From Climacium dendroides (lineage: Eukaryota; Streptophyta; Bryopsida; Hypnales; Climaciaceae), in NCBI GenBank assembly GCA_950106755.1, contig OX467092.1, positions 310,001 through 374,000 of the forward strand: a stretch of DNA of 64,000 bases. Direction: 5' to 3'. Positions 11,490 through 22,989 of the stretch are shown here, one piece after another (position 1 is the first letter of the stretch; every line of letters begins with the position of its first letter). Below the pieces are notes generated by a model, which did no database searches, was not told the DNA's origin, and saw nothing but the letters and a program-made list of their open reading frames with translations. The position numbers and the translations under genes were made by a program.

Positions 11490-12619
11490 ACAAATGACAT
11501 CGAGTGATTACTTGGCACAACCTGTTGGTGGATCATTGGCGCGGTCGGTGGTACTCCCGGGCACTACCCCTTCTGGATCCACAGACAATTTCTGCCCACT
11601 ATCACACTGCTGATCTCCCTTGGATATCCCCTCGCTTGCAGCTTGTGCGCCCTCCAAGGTCAATGTGATGTTCTTGGGCGATGAGGAACTCTGACCTCCA
11701 CCTGTTTCTCTCATAGGAATAGGCGGAGGGATAAAATCTGGAGGCCCCGGTGGAAGAGGTGGAGTCGCAGTAGCATCCCTCTGCGGAACGGAGACAGCAC
11801 TATCATTGGATCTTGATGGGTTGTTTCCAATGAAGAGCTGCTGCGAAGCTGTTGGTGGTGGAAGCGTGGCAACAGGCTGGGCTTGATTTCTATCCAAGTA
11901 CGATTGCCACATTACCCAATTATGCTCACGCTCCTCCCTATTCAACCTTTGTTCCTCTAGGAAGGCCTGCGCTAGACCCGCAAAGTTTTTAGTTGATTCC
12001 TTTTGGAACTCTAAATTTTCCTCCCAGTCTTTCTTTTGTTCGCGCCTGATTTCCTCTTGCTGCTTCAAGACCACCGCCAGCGACATCGACAAGGCCTGCA
12101 TATGGTCCACCTTCTTTTTCTTAGCAGGCCTAGTTCTGGAAACCGGAGTTTCAGCATCAAGAGGTTGGACTGCCGTGTTCTGCAACCCTGTTGAGCTTGA
12201 CGACCCTAAATTGGTCTACGATGCACGAGCACCTGGCGTGGTGATTTCGTCAAACACGTCGTAATCCACCGCAATGTCTTCTACGTCGAAGTCATCCTCT
12301 TCCTCCTCATTTTCATCTTCCTCGACGTCTTCCTCCATGCGCCTCTTCCCCCGTTTTTGGCCAGGCGAGGCAGTAGTCTCCGAGCGCCCCCTTGGTCTGG
12401 TCGAATCAGGGTTGGACTGTGACTCACGTTGAGTGGATACAATGTCTTCGTCAACAACGTATGAGGAGTTGAGGAAGTCATCCTTGTCCAACGATAAACC
12501 GACCGTGGCAATATTTTGCCAGATGTTTGTTTCACAATCCGGGACAACAGCGAAAACATCTACCCAACTCATCTGCAGCCAAACACAGCATGCAGAATCT
12601 CAGAGTTACTGACTTGCAA

Positions 12620-12837
12620 TTTAGGACGGTCCAACCTAAACAGCATCCAAGGAACATAGACTAGGATAGTAAAATAACGTCGACTATTATGACAATTAAT
12701 CATTGAGTTCCAGACTATGTATGCATTTTAGGGCGGTCCTCTCTAAATTGCAACCAGGATCTAGAAATTGTTCATTGACTACAAGTAAGCAGTAAGCGTC
12801 AAGTGCAGGTTTACAGTTTAGGTCAGTCCGACTTAAA
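12620..12837. repeat. Three A-type palindromes in intron 2 of locus A gene 3
   Basis: The sites are 12,620-12,640 (arms TTTAGGACGG and CCAACCTAAA), 12,727-12,747 (TTTAGGGCGG and CCTCTCTAAA) and 12,817-12,837 (TTTAGGTCAG and CCGACTTAAA), each around T. The intron runs 12,855-12,573. The third site starts 18 bp downstream of the donor. The equivalent intron in locus B carries two B-type sites. Confidence 0.9.
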
Positions 12838-14312
12838 TTGTAGCGATGTACTTACCAGGGCAGTATATGTCAATTTGCTCCCAGCAAAAACAGAGAATAC
12901 GCTTGACCCCGGATGGCAGAACTTCTTGATGATCCCAAGGTAGAATTCCATTCGCAGCTCCATAATATACATTCTAAACGGTAGCTCATTGTACCTCTTA
13001 GATTCTTTATAAGTAATTGTATTCGGAGCTCGAAATTCCGGTTCAATCCGGACCTGCGTTGGCAGGTCTGGGCTTTGGAAAAAAATGAGCGGTACTTTCC
13101 TCAGCGCCCTTGCCGAATTCGTTGGGAGATCATAAAGTCTCTCATTTTTCGCTAGGTAGTAATCGGAGAAACTCCGATTATATGTGCGTAAGACCTCATT
13201 TTTCTCAACGAACCCGAGGACTTGAGATAAGTCGGTCTCGTCCTCGATGATGAACAACCAGGTCTTGACTTCTTCAAGCAGAGGTTCCTTCATTTGCTGC
13301 TGAGACATTAGTACTTCTAGGAAGAACGGCTTCTCCATTGTGGAGTTCTCCTTCTCCAGCACTCCGGGAATCGATCGAAAATCGATCACTCCCAAACCGA
13401 TCAAGTTCATTGTCTCCGGTGTCCAAACATCCGCCAGCCAGTTCTCGTGTGTGTTGTAACGTATGCTGTAAGGACGCAAATGTGCGACCGACGAAGGAAT
13501 GCGAAATTGGTTCTTCTTTTCCAGGAAGACTTTGAAGAAGGCCTCTATCTTGGGATCGATGGTTGCTGTTGTCTTATTTCTCCCTTGGGTTTGCTTGGTC
13601 ATCGAAAAATATGCCTCATCCGGCCTTTCGAGCAACAGATTCATCATTGCACTAGTGAAGCAGCGGCTTCTCTTGAACTGTCGCCAGTTCTCCGAAATGA
13701 GCTCATTCCTTGCATTGAACAAGTTCAGTTCTGGACAGATCAGGTGAATCTCTTTTTTCACCATCTTCTCCCGCTTCACTCTCTCCACTCATTCCTTGGC
13801 ACTGTAGCAGTCTTGTACGACCGTGGACACTGGTTTGATTGTCACTTTCGGATATGGGTGGTGGCGACTTGGGCCGGAGCGATTGAGAATGTGCTTCGCC
13901 AATCTCTTCATATCGTCGTAGCTGAGATTTCCAAGGGGCCTGAAGAAGTCTCTGCTCATTGCGCAACTTTCTTATTTCCAGTTTTCCTTCTCATTGAACT
14001 TCATCTTCGTCTCTGGATCGATGAGATCCCCGTGTGCAGCACTGATGATAACTTCGCTCCAAACCTCGTAAACGTCGTCGGGCGCAAAAATTATTTTCAG
14101 TTCGTTTGTAAGCTTCAGCTTCTCGTCTGCACCCTTCTTCTTTGAGATCGTAAAGCTTTTATTCACGTCAATCATGGCGAATCTGAGATTAACTGCCTTT
14201 TCAAAACTCTGCACAAGGATTGACCAAATTCATTAACTTATAATCTTATCATAAACTACACTTCAGAAGGAACTCTCTCAGAGAGCAAGTACAAAACTAT
14301 AAGCATATGCAG

Positions 14313-14333
14313 TTTAGGGCGGTCCGCCCTAAA
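14313..14333. repeat. Perfect A-type palindrome in intron 1 of locus A gene 3
   Basis: The arm TTTAGGGCGG, a central T and the exact reverse complement CCGCCCTAAA. The intron runs 14,341-14,209, and the palindrome begins eight bases after the GTAAGC donor. The equivalent intron in locus B has two B-type sites, one seven bases from its donor. Confidence 0.95.
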
Positions 14334-15820
14334 ATGCTTACCTTGTACTTTTGCGTTAGCGCAGTATGGGCTTTGCCTCGTTCTGAGGGTCCACCAGTTT
14401 TGTCTCCTTTCGGAGGTGCCGGTCTTCCCATGGAAACCCACACAGTCCTTGCTCCCAAGATATTTGTTGCCCAAGATGGCGTAGCAGGCTAAAAGTGGTT
14501 GGTCCGATTATAGTATGCGGAGATTGTCCTCAACATCTCCTTATCGAGTGACCAAACCACGTAGCATTTCCAGATTCTGAAGTGTTTCTTCACTTCTTCG
14601 TTCACCATGCTTTCCTCTTGCATCATCAGGTGGCTTGCAGCTACGCTGTGCTGGCCATTGATGATGTAGAATTCTCCGTCCATCACCTCCTCCCATCGAG
14701 GTGGATCTCTTTTGCCTTTTGGCAAGACCGATGTGACGCAAAGAGTTTGCTTCATGCTCTTGTCCGGCATGTTGACAAGATAATGGAGCATCTCTTTAAC
14801 AATTTTGTCCTCCTTCACGCGTATGTTGAGTTCGGCAGGTGCCTCCTTCAATTTTCCAATCGGCAGCTCTTTCTTCTCACCAACTCCGTAGATAAACGCG
14901 GTGGAGTACTTCTCCCAGAAGTTCTTGTATAGAACGCTTATATCTTTGTAGTTTGGCTTCCGCTCCGTCTTAAGGGCTTCTGGAACGACATTCATTTCTT
15001 CGAGATAGCTTGCCGACTCCACGCCTGACTGCTCCGATGTCCTCTCGATTGCCTTCCTTGCTGACCCGGATGCCAGCGGACTGCTTTGAGGTGCTGTTGC
15101 TGGAGATGGTGGGGGCTTCCTGTTTTTCTTGCCTTTACTTTGTGACCCACCAGCCTTCTTCCCCGTTGATGGCTGACCTTCATCTTGAGCAGCTGTCTCA
15201 ACGGATACCGTCCATGGAGCCATGAAGGATCTTTGCATTGCTATCTTCTCCTTGATGACTACAAAGGAGTTCATCAAGAGCGTGATCTTCGTGCATAGTC
15301 TGCTTCCCGTCAGTGGAGTTCCGTCCATGTTGTAGTACTCGCCACTATCTATTTTGCGTTCCAACTCTTTGATCTCCGATCTGTATGGCGTCGGCTCTAG
15401 ACTTTCCAAGAATGGCGATATGTTGAACCAAATCTTCTCTGAGTTCAAGAGTAATGTGAAGTGGTACTGATTGCCCGGTGGGAATTCGTTGGTGGTGGTG
15501 ACGTAGTGAATTTTGATAATAGGGAATTTATCCGTAGACATCTGCTTCACTTTCTCGTCAAATGAGATCGGCAGATACGTCTTTGAATTTCGGTACTTCA
15601 TGTTGAAGTGCATGTTGTCTGTATAGGCCACCATCTTTAGACACCACGCGTCCACCTCTTTTGGATTTTCGAACTCCCACCAGTCACCTTCTATCATATC
15701 CTCGTCTACATTTGGACTTTCTTCTTCGACATCCTCTACTCTTTTGAAGTGCGCCTTGAGTTGATCCATGTATTCCTCCATTCTGCGCATGGACAACTAG
15801 AATTCAGTCTATTGTTGCGG

Positions 15821-16603
15821 TTTAGGACAGACCGAGCTAAATTGTTGCTAGACGTAGATGCACATTTTTCTTGTTGATCTTTCTTAAGTCAATTTTGATT
15901 GCGCCCTTATTTATTTTTGATTTTGTAGTCTTCTGTTTGCTGCCTACGTTTCTGTATTAGTCTGCAGATTAGGGCGGTCCGCCCTAAACTACTGGGATTA
16001 TTCTTTGGTTTGTAAGCTTTTTTGTTTAATTAGTATAAGAGGCATTGAGTTTTAGAAGTATTTTATCTACCAATCATCACTGAAATTCTTCAATGTGTCT
16101 GATTTCTTTAATCATTTTATGGTAATGTCTATGCTTCTATCGTCAGTGTAGTGCTTTGGAGTGCAGTTTAGGGCGGTCCGTCCTAAATTGCGCGTGGTCT
16201 ATATTCTCGGTTTTTATATGTAGCACATATATAGGGTTGATCAATTCTGAATTTCAACGAAAAGGCGGTTTAGGGCGGTCCGTCCTAACTTGCACATTGA
16301 CTATATTTTTTATTTTTCAGCGTAGCATATGCATAGGGTTCATCAATTCTCGTGATTTACAGAAATGCAGTTTAGGACGGTCCGCCCTAAATTGTGCATG
16401 GACTACATTTTTTATTCCTTACCGAGTTAGCGTACCTTATATGTAGAGTTTATGAGTTCTTATTATGAACAAAAATTCAGCTAAGGATGGTCCGCACTAA
16501 ATTGCGCATGGACGACATTTTTGATTTATCAGCGTAGCATATATATAGGATTGATCAATTCTCATGATCTACAGAAATGCAGTTTAGGACGGTCCACCCT
16601 AAA
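15821..16603. repeat. Array of seven A-type palindromes upstream of locus A gene 3
   Basis: 21-bp sites start at 15,821, 15,968, 16,167, 16,269, 16,371, 16,481 and 16,583. From 16,167 the spacing is 102-110 bp. The spacers are themselves related (ACTACATTTTT..., CAGCGTAGCATAT..., ATAGGGTT(C/G)ATCAATTCT), so this is a degenerate tandem repeat of about 104 bp in which the palindrome is the best-kept part. Most sites are flanked by GCA and TGC, extending the dyad. Position suggests promoter or 5' intron DNA of the leftward ParB-methyltransferase-like gene. Confidence 0.95.
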
Positions 16604-16639
16604 TTGCAGACGTTCTATTTCTGACTTTGCCCTCAATAC

Positions 16640-16700
16640 CCGCTTGATATCCGGGGATATCTAGGTGATACCCGCCTAAGACCCGGAGATATCATGGTCA
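16640..16700. repeat. Short GATATC-rich dyad cluster
   Basis: GATATCCGGGGATATC and two further GATATC-like half sites occur within 60 bp, just outside the palindrome array. It is a small local dyad of unknown role. Confidence 0.5.
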
Positions 16701-16761
16701 TATCCATCAAATTCTATGCGAGGGTTAACACATTCTTCAGCTGTAAAGCTTGATAATTAGA

Positions 16762-16823
16762 ACCCTAAACCCTAAACCTCTAATACTAAACCCTAAACCC
16801 TAAATCCTTAAACCCTTAAACCT
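16762..16823. repeat. Degenerate interstitial telomere-like tract (CCCTAAA)
   Basis: About eight units of CCCTAAA and close variants (CCTAAACCT, CCCTAAAT, CCCTTAAA) on the plus strand. This is the Arabidopsis-type plant telomere unit. It is embedded in repeat DNA and not at a chromosome end. A second tract lies at 21,971. Confidence 0.85.
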
Positions 16824-17424
16824 GAACCATTTATTAACATCCAATGCAGAAGTCCTGACCTGCCAAATAACACAATGATAGGTTTTTGATACCTGTCTCC
16901 TTCCACAAATGAAAAAATCCTCAAAGCTGCTACCACAAACGTATCCAAATCACATTGTTGCAAATCCAAGAGTGCAAAACAAGGAGTGAGAAAACAAGAA
17001 AAGTAGAATTGCAACTACTTAGTCACATGTAATTTGGGAGACACACAATTGATTCGTCCCCAAGTTCAACAGAATTGCAACATCCAAATGCAATTGAAAC
17101 CAGTGCTCCCAATTGTTTTCCACCATTCTATAAATAAAAATGAAACCCACAAGCATCCCACAACCCACAACCCACAACCCACAAGCATATGACCTAAAAT
17201 TGCACCACAGAATCCTTGAAATTCAATCACACGGAAACAAAACCCTAATACAGCATAGCATCTAATATGAATCTCATCAAGCAAGGAACTGGCAACTTGT
17301 GAAATTAGCACTGTCTGGCAATTTCTAGCAACTTGAATTTAGGTAAAAAAAGCGTGAAGAAAGATTGGCAAAGTACCCGTTGAAACGAGGAATTCTGATT
17401 TTGTGCCTCCCACTTCGCAACTGA

Positions 17425-18345
17425 AGTATGTCGCAGACAGCAGGTGCAGCTCAAGTGCAGCTCGCACCAGCTTGCACCAAGTACCAAGCACCTTATAGCA
17501 AGCAGCAAGCAACTCAGACAACAAAGCACCTCGCAGCAAGCAGCAAGCACCTCGCACCTCAGACAGCAGAGCACCTTGCAGCAAGCACCTCGCACCTCTC
17601 ACCTCAAACAGCAAAGCACCTCACAGCAAGCACCAAGCAACTCAGACGGTAGTAGGTGCAACTCAGCACCTCGCACCTCGCATAGCAAGTTTAGCAAGCA
17701 GCAAGCAACTCAAACAACAAAGCACCTCGCAGCAAGCACCTCGCACCTCGCACCTCAGACAGCAGAGCACCTTGCAGCAAGCACCTCGCACCTCTCACCT
17801 CAGACAGCAAAGCACCTCGCAGCAAGCACCAAGCAACTCAGACGGTAGTAGGTGCAACTCAGCACCTCGCACCTCGCATAGCAAGTTTAGCAAGCAGCAA
17901 GTAACTCAGACAACAAAGCACCTCGCAGCAAGCACCTCGCACCTCGCACCTCAAACAACAGAGCACCTTGCAGCAAGCACCTCGCACCTCTCACCTCAGA
18001 CAGCAAAGCACCTCGCACCTCTCACCTCAAACAACACCTCGCACCTCGCATAGCAAGTGCAACTCAAAGAACAGGTGCATCCTAAACCTCGCACCTCGCA
18101 CCTTGCACCGCAACAGCAGATGCAACTCAGACAGTAGGTGCAGCCCTAAACCTCACACCGAGCACCAAGCACCGAGCACAGCAACAGCAAGTGCAACCCT
18201 TAACCTTGCACAAAGGATCCAGCACCAAGCACCAAGTACGAAGCAATCAAGCACCTCGCAGCAAGCAAGCAAGCAAGCAGTACGAGCACCAAGCAGCAAG
18301 CACCAAGCACCAAACAACAAGCACCAAGCAATCCGCACCTACCAC
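17425..18345. repeat. GC-richer minisatellite of GCAAGCACCTCGCACC words
   Basis: About 900 bp is built from short words AGCAAGCACC, TCGCACCTC, CAGACAGCA and ACTCAGACAACAAAGC arranged in irregular higher-order blocks. One block of about 200 bp repeats at roughly 17,510, 17,700 and 17,890. Long open frames on both strands arise from the absence of stops in this composition and are not credible genes. Confidence 0.9.
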
Positions 18346-19311
18346 CTTGCAATTTCAAATTTCGAGCATTCCTCACAACTCTCTCGCCGCGCTCCTTCGC
18401 TGCAACCTAGGCGGCCAACAAACCTCTCCACAATGAACTTCACACGAAACCTCAACGAAGAAACTAAACCCTAAACCAAACCAACAAAACTAACAAAGCT
18501 AGCAACAAATGCGCTGACCCTCCCCCCACTCGGCAAAAGGAGGGTGACGACCGACCGGGGCTACATTGAGCCTCCAACTAGGGTCGGTATTAGGTTCGGA
18601 CTTAAGGTCGGGTAAACGTTCAACTACCGAGGCTACAAGGTCGGGAACCAAATCCACAGGGTCGGCAACTGAGGCCGCAGGGTTGGACGTTGGTGCTACG
18701 GGCTTCTTTTCCATTTTTGAAGAAGTGCCATATTGGCAATATAAAAAATGATATTGGTTTTCCAAATTGCAACATTTATCCATTTAAGGGAGCCAACCCA
18801 TTTTGACCACTTAAGCCGTTTGGACTATTTGCATGGCTGAATTTTTCAAAACTTTCATTTCTACAAGTTTCAAAAGAGGCATTACAATGTAGGCATAATT
18901 TTTTAGATGTTTTTTTGCAACATAAAATTATTGAGAACTTTAGTGGAAAATGGGCTTTCTTCTATTCTGATGATATAGCCCATTATCTTTCCAACAATTT
19001 TGATTGCAATATTGAAACTCTCCTAAGCCAATTATATAGTGCGACAACTGCATAGAAAGTTGTGCCATATGTAATTGCTTCAAATTTTTTGTGCACAGTC
19101 AAAAAGGCAATGGTCTATACTACCAGAATGGGATGTCGGTTATAAATGGGTTGCCTCTTGTATTGGATGTATGGTATGGTTTTCATCCACAATTGGGCAA
19201 TTTCATCTAATATATTTTTATATTTCAAAGTTGTCTAGCAATTTCATCCACTTTTTCTAGCATTTTTTATAATCTTTTTTAGGGCAATCCTTCCTTTTCA
19301 TAAATCATAAC
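18346..19311. other. No gene seen; repeat-derived transition to AT-rich DNA
   Basis: At 18,500-18,760 there is a GC-richer stretch, then TTCCATTTTTGAAGAAGTGC and GGCAATATAAAA, closely resembling 49,880-49,930. The following AT-rich stretch (TTTCATCCAC, GCAATTTCATC) also resembles 49,960-50,080. The two places are likely copies of one unclassified repeat. I see no coding signal. Confidence 0.5.
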
Positions 19312-19748
19312 AATCTTGCCCACTTAGAAGTTGAACTTTGCATGAATAAAAAAAAATGGGAATAGAATGGGCCCTCCCCTTGAATGGTCCAAATCCTTCA
19401 AATGTCTTGCAATAATTAAAAAAGAATGCTCAAATAAATTTAAAGCAACTTGAAATTCATGCTACACATTGGATTCCACATTAATTCTCAATGCTAGCCC
19501 ATTTAGGAGTTAATTTACATGTGGAAAGGAAGGATTGCCAAGGATACGGCCGTTGTACCTTAACAGTTCAAAATTAAAAAGGTCATGGAATTTTGTAAGT
19601 GATTGCTCAAATTTTGATCAAGCAAGTTGTAAATAGTGGTACAAGCGACATCGTGCGTTCATTTTCAATCTTGCCCACTTAGAAGTTGAACTTTGCATGA
19701 ATAAAAAAAAATGGGAATAGAATGGGCCCTCCCCTTGAATGGTCCATT
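19312..19748. repeat. 80-bp direct repeat, two copies
   Basis: An 80-bp block beginning AATCTTGCCCACTTAGAAG and ending CCCTTGAATGGTCCA occurs at about 19,312-19,391 and again at about 19,668-19,748, apparently identical. The roughly 275 bp between the copies are not repeated. It could be a duplicated short element or a recombination product. Confidence 0.85.
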
Positions 19749-19805
19749 CTATTCAAATCATGGCCTTATGGAATGAATTCATAAAATGGTAAATAAAATA
19801 TATAT

Positions 19806-20440
19806 TAGTACAAGTTATGAATTAGATGAACTTTAAGATTTTATAATAAAAAGCACTACTAGTGCTTCTTTTATACATTTTTGCAAGCAAAAATAATATG
19901 TAATTCAATAACTCATGTACTGTAGTATAGAAATACTAAAGTCCAGAAACCATGATGTATATGAAAATAATCAAACGCAAAAGACATGTACAAGTTGCAT
20001 ACTAATTGAACATTTAGATTTCATGATAAAACATTATTGATGGTCATTTCATTCATTTTAACACGCAAAAGAATTCTAATTGAATAAGTCATGTGCTGTA
20101 GTTTACAAATATTGAAGCCCAAAAGCCATGACATATATGAAAATAATAAATGAACGAAATACATGTACAAGTTGCATACTAGATGAACATCTAGATTTCA
20201 TGATAAAACAATATTAAAGGTCCTTTTATGCATTTTTACATGCAAAAGAACTTCTAATTGAATAACTCATGTGCTGTAGTTTACAAATAATAAAGTTGAA
20301 AAGCCATGACATATATGAAAATAATAAAACCCAAATACATGTACGAGTTGCATACTAAATGAGCAATTTAGATTTCATAATAAAACAAAACTAATGTTCC
20401 TTCTAGGCACTTGGAGACATGCCAAAACAAATTAATTGCA
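19806..20440. repeat. Satellite-like tandem repeat, about 177-bp units, 3.5 copies
   Basis: The anchor GTACAAGTTGCATACT (with variants) appears at 19,808, 19,988, 20,165 and 20,341, a period of 176-180 bp. Within each unit are AGATTTCATGATAAAACA, then ACTCATGTGCTGTAGT and AGCCATGACATATATG. The units are AT-rich and about 80-90% alike by eye. The unit length is close to many plant centromeric or heterochromatic satellites, but only a short array is present. Confidence 0.85.
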
Positions 20441-21970
20441 ATAAATGATATTGAGAGACTTCAAATTTTTATCCATATGAAATTGTAGTTCCATTTCGAA
20501 TAATTAAAAGGTATGAAAGAAAAATATATTACAATCTACAAATTTATATTTATTGGGTTGAATTCAAAGAATCTTGTTACAAATCTTGAACCCAAATTTA
20601 AAATTAGGAACATTCCAATTCATTTTATTGATTAAAAAATTGTTGAGAAGAATTTATTACATCGGTCCACCGATCCACGATGCCAACACTAGCTCTAAGC
20701 GTTATTACAAGTGTATATTATTTGAGTCCGGAAAGCTACAAAAAAAGGCTTTGCACGCAAGTACATAAATATGGTGCAAGTTGTAAACGTTTTGAATTCT
20801 CAAATTCCATGGATTGAGCGTTCAGACGTCCAACTCATTTTTGAAGAAGTAAATAAAACCTTAAAATTTTAATGTACTACAGATGCCTTTCAAATTTTGG
20901 CTACTTTCTATAGATAACTAAGAAAATAACTTGCATGATTGGTGGCACATTTCAAATAATTATAGTGCTAGTGCCTTCATGATTGAATGGCACTTGCGAG
21001 TGTGAATTACCATAATGTAAACTTATAATTTATAATTGAGAGTGTGATGTGAATGCAAGGTGAACTCCACCATGATGGGTTTCCCAAATTAATCATTTCA
21101 ATAATTAATGTTCTTCACTTCAAGAGATGACCTCACCTTTTGCCACTTCCAAAGTTCATTGTATGTGTCAATCACCCAAATTTTCAGTTAAAAATGATTG
21201 TTTAGTCATGTGTTTATGTTTAAAAAAGTTGAAAAGTCCGTCATATAGGATCTTCATACACCATAATTATTATTTAGTGCAATAGGAAAGTCCTCTGCAA
21301 AGGGTGTTCATGATTCCATTGAACATGCAAAAAAATATACAATTACATAATTTTTAACATGAGTACCAAATGCATCTTTCATTTTATGTGCTTATCTTTC
21401 TACATTCTCATGTGGAATGTAAAAATTCACGTAGTACATTGTAAAAAAATAAAAAATTATTTTATTTATTGTATGTGTACTTTGTTTTCAATATAATGCT
21501 TAGCACTAATTTGAATATAATGCCCACAACTAATTTGAACTTCTTTAATGAAAATTTTGAGTATTCACGTTAAAAATTTCATGACATTTTAAATTTTGGA
21601 CATCTTCAGTCTAGTGGCCATGAAACGTGTACATGATTTATTAAATGGGCAAGCATTGAAAATTTTCTTGGAATCCAATGCCTAACTTTAGTTACAGTAA
21701 TTTTTGGCTTTGCCAAGGATACTAATTGATTTATTGTATGTCTTTCATAATGTTCTATTATTTTAAACAAAAAGAGTAATTCATGGACTTTTACATTTTT
21801 TTAACTACTCAAACCCATTTGAAAAAGTATCAATTAATTTTTTTTAAGTTCATTTGTAAGGCTTTGGTTTATGCCAAAGTGTTAAAACTTTTTTTTTCCA
21901 GTTTTTTCAATGTTTATGTATGTACGCTTTTTTCGAATGTTGAACATTTAATCCACATTTTTAACACTGG
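20441..21970. other. AT-rich DNA; no gene seen
   Basis: About 1.5 kb of AT-rich sequence with many short open frames and no coding signature, domain or clear repeat. It ends in the telomere-like tract at 21,971. Confidence 0.6.
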
Positions 21971-22013
21971 ACCCTATACCCTAAACCCTAAACCCTAAAC
22001 CCTAAACCCTAAA
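21971..22013. repeat. Interstitial telomere-like tract, about six CCCTAAA units
   Basis: An uninterrupted run of CCCTAAA units, with the first one degenerate (CCCTATA), on the same strand as the tract at 16,762. It is cleaner than that tract. Confidence 0.9.
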
Positions 22014-22989
22014 GCGTTGTTTACATTTTGTACACCAACATTCATAAACAAAGAGATTTTATTTTTAAAATGCAAAGTCAACAAAGTTACAAAAGTTCAA
22101 TACATTCTTTGCACATGCATTGTTGCGTGGCAAGGAAAAGGAAGGAGAGAATGTCTCACCTCCTTCTGGAAATCTTTAATGTTAGACAAAAAATCGCGCG
22201 CAAAATTTGCTTTGTCAACACTGTGATTTGCGAAAAAAATTTCCAGTAGTTGACTTTGCAAATCCGCAAACACCTGAAATAGGCTTGAATCTGGAGTAAG
22301 CACTGTCAAGTGGACGACTATTTTTCTAATGAAAGACTGCACGAACTTCTTCCAAAGATCGTGTGACCTGAAAAAGTGCTACAAAGTGGAAAACGAATCT
22401 CCCGAAAAAAAATTTGAAATTTGAATTCATTTTGTTTTGGCACGGCCCCCTTCCGGCGCCAAAACTTTGTTCCCCCCCACGCCAAAACTTTGCCCCCCAC
22501 GGCGCGGGTGGCCGGGTGCTTTGTGTATGTGCGTTGAGATTGTTAGTGTCGTTCTCATTCTCATTTGGCTTTTCTTATGTGATCGTGAACCTGTTCAAGC
22601 TCTCTGTTATTCATTGTTGTCATTTTCTTCTGTTGTGGTTTGAACACAGTTGGACGAGGCGTTCTGCAGTTCAAGGTGCGCTTTGCGTACAACCAACAGA
22701 TGAAAGCATTTTCTTTGTCCAGACATTTGTAGCACTCCAGTACTTTGTGCATAGTCATAGAACGCAACAGATTTCAAGTTTGACAGAGTTCTCTTCTTCT
22801 TCTTGAACATTTTAATTTCGTATTGAGGAATTTGTAATGTGCTCATACATTTTCAAGTACAAGTTCAGTTTTAAGTCATCATACTGAATTCAATTTCTGC
22901 GGTATGAATAGGTACCCTGGTTTGTAGCCGTAAAATCCGGGTCTATATTTAGAAACTTTAGTGGGCTACATGTTTTTGAAGACGTGCAA
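22014..22989. other. No clear gene; region upstream of palindrome array
   Basis: A mixed stretch with a short GC-rich patch near 22,440-22,520 (two copies of GCCAAAACTTTG) and several short open frames on both strands. None shows a recognisable domain or a paralog elsewhere in the window. It could hold promoter or 5' untranslated sequence of the rightward transposase gene. Confidence 0.5.

Larger units (their letters stand above)
11508..15790 (-). pseudogene. Locus A gene 3: broken ParB-like plus methyltransferase-like gene
   Basis: Exon a 15,790-14,342 starts at ATG 15790, after CTGAATTCTAG, which could itself be a splice acceptor. It holds a ParB/Srx-like motif, GEFYIINGQHSVAAS, followed by SAYYNRTNHF. 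Exon b 14,208-12,856 has a motif IV-like VGVIDFRSIPGVL, then LRMEFYLGIIKKFC and SVFSVFAGSKLTY, resembling motif X and the SAM-binding motif I of beta-class methyltransferases. Exon c 12,572-11,508 holds FAVVPDCETNIWQNI, then an acidic run, a coiled coil and a Pro-rich tail. Exon b is 1,353 bp, exactly as in locus B. Four in-frame stops disable it: TAG 14489-14491 (Gln in B), TAA 13972-13974, TGA 13789-13791 (Trp in B) and TAG 12216-12218. No frameshift was seen. Confidence 0.75.

Noticed and set aside
13447..14145. 232-codon plus-strand ORF
   Set aside because: It is antisense to the methyltransferase-like exon of locus A, which is supported by homology to locus B.
17428..18474. Long Gln/Ser/His-rich ORFs in the minisatellite
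   Set aside because: Frames on both strands are open at once, as expected from a stop-poor short repeat. They match nothing gene-like.
16762..22013. Telomere-like tracts as a real chromosome end
   Set aside because: Each is under about 65 bp, flanked on both sides by other sequence, and both run in the same direction within repeat DNA.
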